Of a stretch of 64,000 nucleotides of DNA, positions 35,559-43,093 are shown piece after piece. Under the pieces are notes generated by a model. It saw nothing but the letters and a program-made list of their open reading frames with translations, searched no databases and was not told the origin of the DNA. Position numbers and translations under genes: made by a program. Numbering within the stretch: position 1 is the first letter of the stretch; every line of letters begins with the position of its first letter. Origin of the DNA: Acidobacteriota bacterium (GTDB lineage: Bacteria > Acidobacteriota > Blastocatellia > Chloracidobacteriales > Chloracidobacteriaceae); the NCBI GenBank assembly GCA_016208495.1, contig JACQXX010000083.1, positions 1 to 64,000 on the forward strand, given 5' to 3'.

Positions 35559-36731
35559 ATGCAGACTCAAATACCTTTTCTCCGAAAGGTCAAACGGTTG
35601 ATTTTGTTGTGTTTCCTGGCAACGGGCTGGACGGTTGTCGTGGCAGCTTACTCAGGCGGCCCAGATCCGGGGTACACCAGTGCTCCAGGTGATCTTGGCT
35701 CCTGTGTCAGTTGCCATGATTCATTTGAACTCAACTCAGGAAGCGGAGTGGTGACCCTGACCGGGGTTCCACAAATGTATCAACCCGGACAGACCTACCC
35801 ACTGACACTCACGGTCCAACAGGCTGGCCGCCAGCGCTGGGGATTTCAGCTTACAGCGGTGGCATCAACCGGTGAAACCGCAGGCACGTTTGTGGTGACA
35901 GACCCCATCAATACCCAGTTGCGAAGCACCACGTTTGATCAAATCACCCGCACCTACATTGAACATACCCAGACTGGGACCTTTGCTGGAACCCCGCGCA
36001 TGGGACGATGGACTTTTTCCTGGACGGCACCGGCACAAGATCGCGGATCTGTTTCGTTTTACTTCACCGGAAACGCAGCCAACAACGACACCACCAACCA
36101 GCAGGACTTTATCTATTCCGGGGCCGAGATTGCGAACTCCCCCTCAACTCAGCTTGCCGTGCGACTGCTGACTCCGAATGGAGGAGAGAGCTTTGAAGCC
36201 GGTCAACCAGTTGAGGTGAAATGGGAAACAACCAATTTCTCACAGGCTGAAAGTCACGAGGTTCGACTTTCGACCGATGGAGGGCAAACCTTTCCAAGCC
36301 GGATTGCAGCCGCGCTTTCACCAGAAGCACAGGTCTTTCTGTGGACCTCGACCCCAACAATCAACACCAGCACGGCTCGGGTTCGGATCGAAGCCTACCC
36401 CAAAGGCGGACTTCCACCTGTTACTGTATCGAGCGCGGCAAATTTTTCAATTGTGACTTCAAATACAGCCGCACTTACCAGCCTCTCACCCACAAACGGC
36501 CAGCGTGGGACCAAAGTGGTCCTCAGCCTGCTTGGCCGGGGTTTTGTTTCTGGCGCCCAGGTTTTGCTGGGTGATGGAATCAAAGTCAAAAAAGTAGAAC
36601 TGATCAGTTCGACTGAACTCCGGGTCACGATCAAAGTCAAGGCCACGGCCATTCCTGGAACCCGAACCGTTGAAGTGAGCCTGCCTGATGGGTCCAAACT
36701 CTTCAAGGACGCGGCCTTTACCATTCAATAA
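35559..36731 (+). CDS. Choice-of-anchor V-like exported protein with CxxCH motif and TIG domain
   Basis: 390 aa. Signal peptide (about 8-30). The mature protein starts GGPDPGYTSAPGDLGSCVSCHD, with a single CxxCH haem-binding-type motif at about residue 49. A reelin/choice-of-anchor V-like beta-sandwich follows (YQPGQTYPLTLTVQQAGRQR, GRWTFSWTAPAQDRGSVSFY, to about 185). Then comes an Ser-Thr-rich Ig-like module (VRLLTPNGGESFEAGQPVEV) and a TIG/IPT domain (LTSLSPTNGQRGTKVVLSLL). Such proteins are exported; whether the lone CxxCH carries haem is unproved. It may belong with the DUF1800/DUF1501 genes upstream, separated by a hairpin. A strong terminator follows. Confidence 0.82.
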   Translation: MQTQIPFLRKVKRLILLCFLATGWTVVVAAYSGGPDPGYTSAPGDLGSCVSCHDSFELNSGSGVVTLTGVPQMYQPGQTYPLTLTVQQAGRQRWGFQLTAVASTGETAGTFVVTDPINTQLRSTTFDQITRTYIEHTQTGTFAGTPRMGRWTFSWTAPAQDRGSVSFYFTGNAANNDTTNQQDFIYSGAEIANSPSTQLAVRLLTPNGGESFEAGQPVEVKWETTNFSQAESHEVRLSTDGGQTFPSRIAAALSPEAQVFLWTSTPTINTSTARVRIEAYPKGGLPPVTVSSAANFSIVTSNTAALTSLSPTNGQRGTKVVLSLLGRGFVSGAQVLLGDGIKVKKVELISSTELRVTIKVKATAIPGTRTVEVSLPDGSKLFKDAAFTIQ

Positions 36732-36757
36732 GCTTTTTTCTTCCCACATTTGAACCG

Positions 36758-36796
36758 GCACTCTATCTGTGTCTTATGCAGACAGAGTGCTTTTTT
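36758..36796 (+). terminator. Intrinsic terminator
   Basis: GCACTCT..TCTG (36758 on) pairs with CAGA..AGAGTGC (36779-36790), followed by six T. It ends the gene at 35559-36731 and precedes the symporter start, which rules out the longer symporter frame. Confidence 0.88.
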
Positions 36797-36903
36797 GTTG
36801 GTGCTCTCTGGCAAGCAGTGGAGTTTTGCAACTGTTCTCGGGTATTGTTTCTCGCAACACATTTTCTCCCCACCAACCCAACCAAATTTTTGCGAGCATC
36901 CAC

Positions 36904-38334
36904 ATGTCCATGACCGAAAAACCGATTGAGACTCAGCCAACCTCTGGCGCCCAGCCCTCAGCCTCACCCGATTTTCCTGACTCAATGAATAAAAAACATC
37001 ATTCGAAAAAGCTTCCGCTTCACACTCGAATTCTGATTGGACTGGCAGTCGGGGCATCGCTGGGAATTGCGGTCAACAGCTTTGCAAACCGGTTGGGCCC
37101 TGAGATGTTGCAACGGGTTGATTGGGTCGTGATGAATATCACAGAGCCGGTTGGCGCCTTGTTTTTACGGTTACTCCTCATGATTGTGGTGCCGCTGGTT
37201 TTTTCATCGCTGGTGGTTGGCGTTGCCGGCGTAGGCGACATTCGCAAACTTGGGCGAATTGGGCTGAAATCATTTGCCTACACACTTGTGATCTCAGCCA
37301 TTTCGGTGGTGATTGGCCTGGGACTGGCCAACACGATCAAACCAGGGAAACGCATTTCGCCCGCTACCTCCACCCAGCTTCAGGAAAAATATGGCTCTGA
37401 CGCCAAAAAACGGGTTGAGGACATGCAAAAAACCGCGGCGAAAGATTCAGCGGCCATGCAGGTTGTTAAAACCATCGTTCCCTCCAACCCGGCTAATGCC
37501 ATTGCCCTTGAAACTCCAAACATGCTGCACCTGATGTTTTTTGCCCTCGTGGTGGGTGTTGCCATTACACTGATTCCGGCTGAATCAGCCACACCAGTGC
37601 TTCAATTCCTTGAAGGAGCGTTTGCGGTAACCTCGAAAATCGTGGAAATGATTATGTATCTGGCGCCCTATGCGGTGGCCTGCCTGCTTTTCACCAATAC
37701 CGCCCGATTCGGGTTGGAGTTGCTCCAGGCACTGTCCTGGTTTGTGCTGACCGTTTTGCTCGGCCTGAGCTTGCAAATGTTTGGGGTGTATTCGCTTTCG
37801 GTGTATTTTTTATCTGGACTCTCCCCGCTGGATTTCTTTCGTCGAATGGAAGTTGTGATTTTAACAGCGTTTTCGACTTCATCTTCAAACGCCACGCTCC
37901 CAACGGCACTGCGAATTTCAGAAGAAAATTTAGGTGTTCCACGTGACATCAACACCTTTGTGCTGACCATCGGAGCAACCGCCAATCAAAATGGCACCGC
38001 GCTTTATGAAGGTGTTACAGTCCTCTTTCTGGCCCAACTGGCTGGTGTTGACCTCACACTTGGACAACAGTTGCTGGTGGTGTATCTGGCAATTTTGGGC
38101 GGAGTTGGCACCGCAGGCGTTCCGTCAGGTTCAATTCCCTTTATTGTTGCGATTCTGGCCATGATTGGGGTGCCACCGACGTTGATTGCGATTATTCTCG
38201 GCGTAGACCGCATCCTGGACATGTGCCGAACGACCCTCAATGTCGTTGGCGATATCACGGTGGCAACCTATGTGGCCAGATCTGAAGGCTATGAACTGCT
38301 CAAAACGGCACCCGCGAACAATGACCTGTTGTAA
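36904..38334 (+). CDS. Dicarboxylate/amino acid:cation symporter (DAACS family)
   Basis: 476 aa from the ATG at 36904; earlier in-frame codons lie in or next to the upstream terminator. About eight membrane helices plus re-entrant loops as in GltPh/DctA. Signatures: LLLMIVVPLVFSSLVVGV (TM3), the serine-rich loop AFSTSSSNATLPTAL (HP1), TIGATANQNGTALYEG (TM7, NxxxT-type), GGVGTAGVPSGSIPFIVAIL (HP2) and VDRILDMCRTTLNVVGD (TM8 with conserved Asp, Arg and Asn). It imports C4-dicarboxylates or acidic/neutral amino acids with Na+ or H+. The Arg in TM8 suits acidic substrates; exact substrate unknown. The insertion LQEKYGSDAKKRVEDMQKTA between TM4 segments is typical of bacterial members. Single-gene unit. 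Confidence 0.93.
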   Translation: MSMTEKPIETQPTSGAQPSASPDFPDSMNKKHHSKKLPLHTRILIGLAVGASLGIAVNSFANRLGPEMLQRVDWVVMNITEPVGALFLRLLLMIVVPLVFSSLVVGVAGVGDIRKLGRIGLKSFAYTLVISAISVVIGLGLANTIKPGKRISPATSTQLQEKYGSDAKKRVEDMQKTAAKDSAAMQVVKTIVPSNPANAIALETPNMLHLMFFALVVGVAITLIPAESATPVLQFLEGAFAVTSKIVEMIMYLAPYAVACLLFTNTARFGLELLQALSWFVLTVLLGLSLQMFGVYSLSVYFLSGLSPLDFFRRMEVVILTAFSTSSSNATLPTALRISEENLGVPRDINTFVLTIGATANQNGTALYEGVTVLFLAQLAGVDLTLGQQLLVVYLAILGGVGTAGVPSGSIPFIVAILAMIGVPPTLIAIILGVDRILDMCRTTLNVVGDITVATYVARSEGYELLKTAPANNDLL

Positions 38335-38423
38335 AAAACAGGCTTCACAGGTCAGAAGCCATAATCAATCAACCCTGCTGGTAACGAACTGGTACCACAC
38401 AAGTTAAAATTCAGCATCTTCCC

Positions 38424-38457
38424 AGCCGGATGCACTTGCTGATTTTCGCATCCGGCT
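38424..38457 (+). other. Inverted repeat upstream of the hydrolase gene
   Basis: AGCCGGATGC (38424-38433) pairs with GCATCCGGCT (38448-38457), 14-nt loop, no T-tract. Either a weak terminator of the symporter gene or a transcribed structure ahead of 38520. Confidence 0.5.
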
Positions 38458-38519
38458 CACAATGAAATCGTGATAAAATAACTGCTTCTTGTTACTTTCG
38501 GATCGGAGAGACGCTTATT

Positions 38520-39566
38520 GTGAAACGACAGAACCTCATTACCGCATTGGTTGGACTTGGATTGGCAGGTGGCTGGGTATGGCGGTATCAACGCCGTCCG
38601 CGCGATATTCGGTGGATTGATTATGCCGGTGAAATCCATCATCCGATGGCCAGTAATTTTGCCGTGGTGGATGAAGTGAGACTCCATTTTCAGGAAAAAG
38701 GACTGCACAATCCAGACCCCCTGATGCTCCTTCATGGGTTTGGGTCATCCAATTTCACGTGGAAAGATTGTCTCAATCCGTTGGCTGAAGATGGATATCG
38801 AGTAATCGCACCAGATCTGAAAGGATTTGGCTTTTCGGAAAAACCAGCGGATGGGCGCTATCATGTTCAGGATCAGGCACAACTGATGATTGGATTGCTT
38901 GATCAACTTGAAATTGAGCAGGCAACGCTATGTGGGACTTCGTATGGAGCCGCCGTAGCTCTGGCCTGTGCGTTAATGTGGCCAGGTCGGGTCAAACGGC
39001 TGATCTTAATTGATGCGGCTTACAATGATGCTCCGCTCCACCAACCACTTTCGACAGCACATCTTGCCCTGGCCCGAACCTATGGAGTCGCAGAAGCCAC
39101 AATCCCAATCCTTTTTGGTTCCAAGGTTTTTGTGCGCAATAGCGTCAAGACGATGTTTGCCGATCCATCACTGGTTGATGCGGAACGGACACAAGCCTAT
39201 TTCCGACCCGTTCAATCAATCAATTGTCAGCAGGCATTTATGACTGGCGCCCGTCAATGGGATCTGAACTGGCTTGAACTGGAATTAAGCGCCATCACTG
39301 TCCCAACACTGATCCTTTGGGGTGAGCAAGACCGGATCATCCCGCTTCATCTCGGTGGACAACTGCACCTGGCAATTCCACAGTCTGAGTTTTATGTGCT
39401 TCCGAAATGTGGTCACGTTCCACAGGAAGAACGCCCCCTTGAAACTGTTGAACTGATGATCGATTTTTTGCGGCGGACAGATATTCGAACACTTCCTGAA
39501 AAATTTCCTGAAGACGGTCCGGTTTCCGCACCACCCCCCGTCGAATATGGTGATTTAGACAGCTAA
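38520..39566 (+). CDS. Alpha/beta hydrolase
   Basis: 348 aa, GTG start with GGAGAG nine nt upstream. An N-terminal hydrophobic segment (LITALVGLGLAGGWVW) may anchor it in the membrane or serve as a signal. Hydrolase fold: oxyanion motif LLHGFGSS, nucleophile elbow CGTSYGAA (Ser141), acid in LILWGEQDRIIP (Asp271) and His299 in KCGHVPQEERP. A cap domain lies about 175-240. It resembles esterases and epoxide or haloalkane hydrolases; substrate unknown. The C-terminus is Pro-rich and acidic (SAPPPVEYGDLDS). The next gene starts 27 bp later, so co-transcription is likely. Confidence 0.9.
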   Translation: MKRQNLITALVGLGLAGGWVWRYQRRPRDIRWIDYAGEIHHPMASNFAVVDEVRLHFQEKGLHNPDPLMLLHGFGSSNFTWKDCLNPLAEDGYRVIAPDLKGFGFSEKPADGRYHVQDQAQLMIGLLDQLEIEQATLCGTSYGAAVALACALMWPGRVKRLILIDAAYNDAPLHQPLSTAHLALARTYGVAEATIPILFGSKVFVRNSVKTMFADPSLVDAERTQAYFRPVQSINCQQAFMTGARQWDLNWLELELSAITVPTLILWGEQDRIIPLHLGGQLHLAIPQSEFYVLPKCGHVPQEERPLETVELMIDFLRRTDIRTLPEKFPEDGPVSAPPPVEYGDLDS

Positions 39567-39593
39567 ATACCTCTGAAAGTTGAGGTTTTGTTT

Positions 39594-40754
39594 ATGGCAA
39601 TACAACGCAACGACTGGAGTCTGCAGCGGAAAGGCATCATGGACCAGGAACGCCACGCTGAGCGTGTCCGTGAAGCAATCAAAAAAAATCTGGGCTCAAT
39701 TGTGTCAAATGAATCCATCATCCTGTCGGATGGGAAGAAGTCAGTGAAGATTCCGCTTCGATCTCTGGATGAGTACAAATTCCGCTTTGACTATCGCAAA
39801 CAAAAACAGGTCGCCCAGGGCGATGGTCATTCGCAGGTTGGAGATGTGGTGGCTCGGGAAGGAAAACCAGGGAAAGGACAGGGAAAAGGACAGGCTGGGA
39901 ATCAGGAAGGACAGGAATTCTACGAAGCCGAAGTAAACATTGACGAAATCGCGGCTTTGATTTTTGAAGATCTGGCCTTGCCCTTTCTTGAGGAAAAAGC
40001 CAAACAGGCGGTGCCCTCCCGCTCGACCCGGTTCACTGAAATCCGACGGACTGGGATTATGTCCAATTTAGATAAAAAGCGGACGGTTCTTGAAAATATC
40101 AAGCGCAATGCAATGGAAAAAAAGCGGGTTGGCGTTGGAGGATTTCGCAAAGAAGACCTGCGTTTTAAAAGCTGGGAAGAAACGGTTCGCTATGAATCAA
40201 ATGCGGTTGTCATTGCCATGATGGACGTTTCTGGATCAATGGGCGAGTTCAAAAAATATATCGCCCGCAGTTTTTACTTCTGGATGGTGCGGTTTCTTCG
40301 GACGAAATACGATACCGTCAAAATCGTATTCATCAGCCATCATACCGAAGCAAAAGAAGTGACAGAGGAGCAGTTTTTTACGCAAGGTGAATCAGGTGGA
40401 ACAGTTGTCTCAAGTGCCTACAAACTGGCTCTCGAAATCATCAAGGATCGGTTTCCACCCCGTGACTGGAATATCTACCCGTTTCATTTCTCTGATGGGG
40501 ATAACTACTACTCAGACAATGATGAAGCGGTTCGCCTGGCGGACGAGCTCATCAAAACCTGCAATCTGTTTGGGTATGGGGAAATTGGGGATGAAGGTGT
40601 CTCAAGCTATCGCCGTTCCTCAGGGGCACTTCTTTCAGTTTTTAAGGAGCACCTCAAAAACAAAGCCCGATTTATCGGTGTTCGCATTGATAATAAAGAG
40701 GATGTTTATCCGGCTTTAAAGGAATTTTTTGGGGTTCGGGGGATCAAAGTGTAA
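39594..40754 (+). CDS. YhbH/DUF444 family von Willebrand-type protein
   Basis: 386 aa from the ATG at 39594 (TGAGG eight nt upstream). DUF444/UPF0229 signatures: HAERVREAIKKNLGSIVSNE, SIILSDGKKSVKIPLRSLDE, YKFRFDYRKQKQVAQGDG, EFYEAEVNIDEIAALIFEDL and FKSWEETVRYESNAVVIAMM, followed by the MIDAS-like DVSGSMG of a vWA domain and HTEAKEVTEEQFF. In B. subtilis YhbH is a sporulation protein; in proteobacteria YeaH works with the kinase YeaG/PrkA under nitrogen and stress control. Here neither prkA nor spoVR is adjacent, so the usual partners, if present, are elsewhere. A bidirectional hairpin follows. Confidence 0.93.
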   Translation: MAIQRNDWSLQRKGIMDQERHAERVREAIKKNLGSIVSNESIILSDGKKSVKIPLRSLDEYKFRFDYRKQKQVAQGDGHSQVGDVVAREGKPGKGQGKGQAGNQEGQEFYEAEVNIDEIAALIFEDLALPFLEEKAKQAVPSRSTRFTEIRRTGIMSNLDKKRTVLENIKRNAMEKKRVGVGGFRKEDLRFKSWEETVRYESNAVVIAMMDVSGSMGEFKKYIARSFYFWMVRFLRTKYDTVKIVFISHHTEAKEVTEEQFFTQGESGGTVVSSAYKLALEIIKDRFPPRDWNIYPFHFSDGDNYYSDNDEAVRLADELIKTCNLFGYGEIGDEGVSSYRRSSGALLSVFKEHLKNKARFIGVRIDNKEDVYPALKEFFGVRGIKV

Positions 40755-40784
40755 CGAAACTTAACCCGACTTTAATTTCGAGTC

Positions 40785-40831
40785 ACAAACGGGCAACTGG
40801 TAGAACCATTTTTTCACCGTTGCCCGTTTGT
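40785..40831. terminator. Bidirectional intrinsic terminator
   Basis: 13-bp stem ACAAACGGGCAAC (40785-40797) with GTTGCCCGTTTGT (40819-40831). T-tract on the plus side; it separates the convergent YhbH and zinc-ribbon genes. Confidence 0.85.
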
Positions 40832-40851
40832 TTTCTGCAAATCGTTTGAAA

Positions 40852-41259
40852 TTAAAGTGCCGACGCGCTATCCGATGAGGAGGAAAGCTGAGGGTCGGTG
40901 CCAAAGAGAAGTTGGGCTTCCAGAGGTGTTTCCACCTTTTCGTGGGCAAAGGAAAGAATCATTTTGAGATGATCGTCATTCAGTACCCGGTGAGCAATTT
41001 CCAGGTCAAGGGGTTTGGTATAACAATCCGGGCAGGAAATGACCTGGACGATTCCCCGGCGCAGGTAAGTGAGGTCAGATGGGGCGCCACAAAAGGAACA
41101 ATGGGTCACAAGGTAAGAAAGGACTTCTTCCACAACCTGAAAATTGATTCCAGACGGTTGTTCTGTAAGCGTTAATGCAAGTTTTGCCAGCAAAAGATAG
41201 GACTCAGTGTAGTGTTTTTTTAAACACTGAGTTGATTGATCAGAAGAAACAAACTGCAT
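40852..41259 (-). CDS. Hypothetical protein with CxxC zinc-ribbon
   Basis: 135 aa, no named family. A four-cysteine ribbon (HCSFCGAP at about 53 and SCPDCY at about 75) probably binds zinc. N-terminal half is helical (YTESYLLLAKLALTL); the C-terminus is Ser-rich. No signal peptide. It lies 97 bp downstream of lexA on the same strand and may be read from the lexA promoter, but no SOS role can be inferred. Confidence 0.65.
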   Translation of the reverse strand: MQFVSSDQSTQCLKKHYTESYLLLAKLALTLTEQPSGINFQVVEEVLSYLVTHCSFCGAPSDLTYLRRGIVQVISCPDCYTKPLDLEIAHRVLNDDHLKMILSFAHEKVETPLEAQLLFGTDPQLSSSSDSASAL

Positions 41260-41356
41260 ATTTCACTTCTCTTTTTTTCAAATATGGCAGTTCCCAGTGT
41301 TACCCTGGATGGAACTGACATTGGGTTCCCCTGGCCAAATTAAGCGCATCAGATCA

Positions 41357-41962
41357 CTACCGTTGATATTTTCGAATTAAACCAATTACCACACCTTGAA
41401 CCTGAACTCGTTCAGGCGCAACCACGATTGATTGATATTCTGGATTGGCTGGTTCAAGCCGAACCTGATCAAGTTCCGAATAAAATCGTTTCACAGTTGC
41501 CTCCTGATGGTCAATCAAGGCAACCACAGTCTGTCCATTCTCTGCGGTCGAGCGTGAATCAACGACGATCAAGTCGCCATTACAGATTTGCTCGCCAATC
41601 ATTGAATTTCCGCGAACTCGAAGGGCAAATGTCTTTTGGCGACCCAATAGGGAACGTGGAATCGAAATGGTCTCCTGATTTAATACGGCTTCAATCGGAT
41701 ACCCTGCCGCAATGACCCCTAAGAGAGGAATCTCGCATTCGGAATCATTTCCACTCGGGGAAACAAGCTCAATTCCTCGCCGGGCATTGGGAATCCGGCG
41801 AATACATCCATCTTTTTCCAATTCAGAAAGTAAATGATGAACCGAAGCCGGTGACCGCAATCCTAATTGCTCTTGAATCTCACTGATTGTCGGAGCAAAA
41901 CCATGGGTTTCAACAAATCGGCGAATGCTCGTGAGGAGTTCTTGCTGACGTGGAGTTATCAC
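41357..41962 (-). CDS. lexA: LexA repressor
   Basis: 201 aa, GTG start with AGGG six nt upstream. N-terminal winged helix (1-65: PTISEIQEQLGLRSPASVHH LLSELEKDG). The self-cleavage site is Ala86-Gly87 in VIAAGYP, with catalytic Ser120 (RGNSMIGE) and Lys158 (EATVKRFY). All elements for RecA-stimulated autocleavage are present, so it should repress the SOS regulon. The upstream region carries three phased TTCGAA sites that may be its own operator (see 42007-42043). Divergent from the pilin gene. Confidence 0.96.
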   Translation of the reverse strand: MITPRQQELLTSIRRFVETHGFAPTISEIQEQLGLRSPASVHHLLSELEKDGCIRRIPNARRGIELVSPSGNDSECEIPLLGVIAAGYPIEAVLNQETISIPRSLLGRQKTFALRVRGNSMIGEQICNGDLIVVDSRSTAENGQTVVALIDHQEATVKRFYSELDQVRLEPANPEYQSIVVAPERVQVQGVVIGLIRKYQR

Positions 41963-42006
41963 AATTCACCCTATTAAACCATAACTTCAATTTCTCAAAA
42001 ACAATT

Positions 42007-42053
42007 TTCGAAAACAATAGAAATATATTCGAAAATATTCGAAAAAAAGTCAA
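42007..42053 (-). promoter_or_regulatory. Candidate lexA promoter and operator (TTCGAA sites)
   Basis: Three TTCGAA palindromes at 42007-42012, 42028-42033 and 42038-42043, spaced 21 and 10 bp, i.e. on the same helix face. On the minus strand a TTGACT (-35-like, complement of 42048-42053) and TATATT (complement of 42022-42027) bracket the two closest sites with a longish 20-bp spacer. Position between -35 and -10 is typical for LexA autoregulation; the motif itself is unverified. Confidence 0.5.
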
Positions 42054-42100
42054 GTAAAAAGCTAGTCGTCAATAAGTTACATTTTGCGGCACTACCTGCT

Positions 42101-42115
42101 TGACAATATTTGTCA
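42101..42115. promoter_or_regulatory. Operator-like dyad TGACAATATTTGTCA
   Basis: TGACAA and TTGTCA arms around a 3-bp centre in the lexA-pilin intergenic region, about 235 bp before the pilin start. It could bind a dimeric regulator of either gene; no family assigned. Confidence 0.35.
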
Positions 42116-42350
42116 CCAACTCATCATCTATGATGTAAGGGCTGAATCAATAAAAATTTAAATGTTCAGTATAAAGCACTTAGCAAACTTCATAAAACAT
42201 CACAGGTTTGGCACGCCATTTGATTCAAGGGAAGTCACAATTCAAGCACTCAATTTCAAGGGGATTAGTTCATTTTCCAACATTTCATCCCCTTATTCAC
42301 AACACACATTTGGGGTTGACCCATCAACCAAACATAGGGAGAGACTGAGC

Positions 42351-42848
42351 ATGAAGAAGCAAAAGGGATTTTCACTTATCGAATTGCTGATCGTGGTTGC
42401 GATCATTGGTATTATCGCCGCTATCGCCATTCCAAACCTGCTGGCCGCCCGTCGTTCAGCCAACACGGCTTCCGCCATTCAAACAATTCGTAACCTCCAT
42501 AGCGCCAACGTTGTATACCAGACCAGCCTGGGCAAAGGCAGCTTTGGTCCTTCGATTTCAGATTTGGGCGGAACAGGCGACAACCAGGCAGGCTTCCTTG
42601 ACAACACCATTACCCAATCAGATTCTGCTGGCCCAGCCACTGCCAAGAGCGGATATCTGCTCACCTACACTCAGATGGCAGCCATGGCAGGCGCAGCGCC
42701 GACATATACCGTCACCAACACCCCGGTTACACAAAGCGGTGTTACCCGCACTGGAAATGATCAATTCTTTTGTGATGAAACAGGCGTGATTCGGCATTCA
42801 GCGGCTCCAGCTACTGCCGCTACTTCCGCGAGTGACCCAATTGAGTAA
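42351..42848 (+). CDS. pilA: Type IV major pilin (prepilin)
   Basis: 165 aa from the ATG at 42351 with AGGGAGAG seven nt upstream; the upstream open frame is spurious. Short basic leader MKKQKG, then the class IVa prepilin motif with cleavage before Phe: FSLIELLIVVAIIGIIAAIA and the conserved Glu5. A helical spine is followed by a beta-rich globular domain ending FFCDETGVIRH. PilD methylates and cleaves it; it assembles into type IV pili or a type II pseudopilus. No assembly genes are nearby. Strong terminator downstream. Gene symbol is by motif; a pseudopilin is possible. Confidence 0.88.
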   Translation: MKKQKGFSLIELLIVVAIIGIIAAIAIPNLLAARRSANTASAIQTIRNLHSANVVYQTSLGKGSFGPSISDLGGTGDNQAGFLDNTITQSDSAGPATAKSGYLLTYTQMAAMAGAAPTYTVTNTPVTQSGVTRTGNDQFFCDETGVIRHSAAPATAATSASDPIE

Positions 42849-42887
42849 GCTTTCATCAAATTTGACTATTGCTTATCAATAGCAACC

Positions 42888-42926
42888 AAAAGGCAGGAGA
42901 AAATTTCTCCTGCCTTTTGTATTTTT
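42888..42926 (+). terminator. Intrinsic terminator of the pilin gene
   Basis: 15-bp perfect stem AAAAGGCAGGAGAAA (42888-42902) with its complement (42904-42918), followed by GTATTTTT. Confidence 0.93.
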
Positions 42927-43093
42927 AGCCATCACTTCAGCTCTGACTTTACACCTCGTCAAATCTCCAATAACATCGGTAATCTGTTGTGCCAGCTACT
43001 TTTAAGTTTCTCTGTAAATCGCTGTTACAACAGGCTCTTCATTCATACCGAACCCACCACTTCAATCTTTACTGCACTTATTACGAGGTTGTT

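Noticed and set aside
36769-36903. Longer N-terminus of the dicarboxylate symporter
   Set aside because: The extension starts inside the terminator of the upstream gene and lacks family similarity.
42060-42350. Sigma-54 promoter (GGCAC..TGC) for the pilin gene
   Set aside because: CGGCACTACCTGC has the GG-GC distance two bases too short for the -24/-12 consensus; TTGACA at 42100 and TATGAT at 42129 are 23 bp apart, too far for sigma70.
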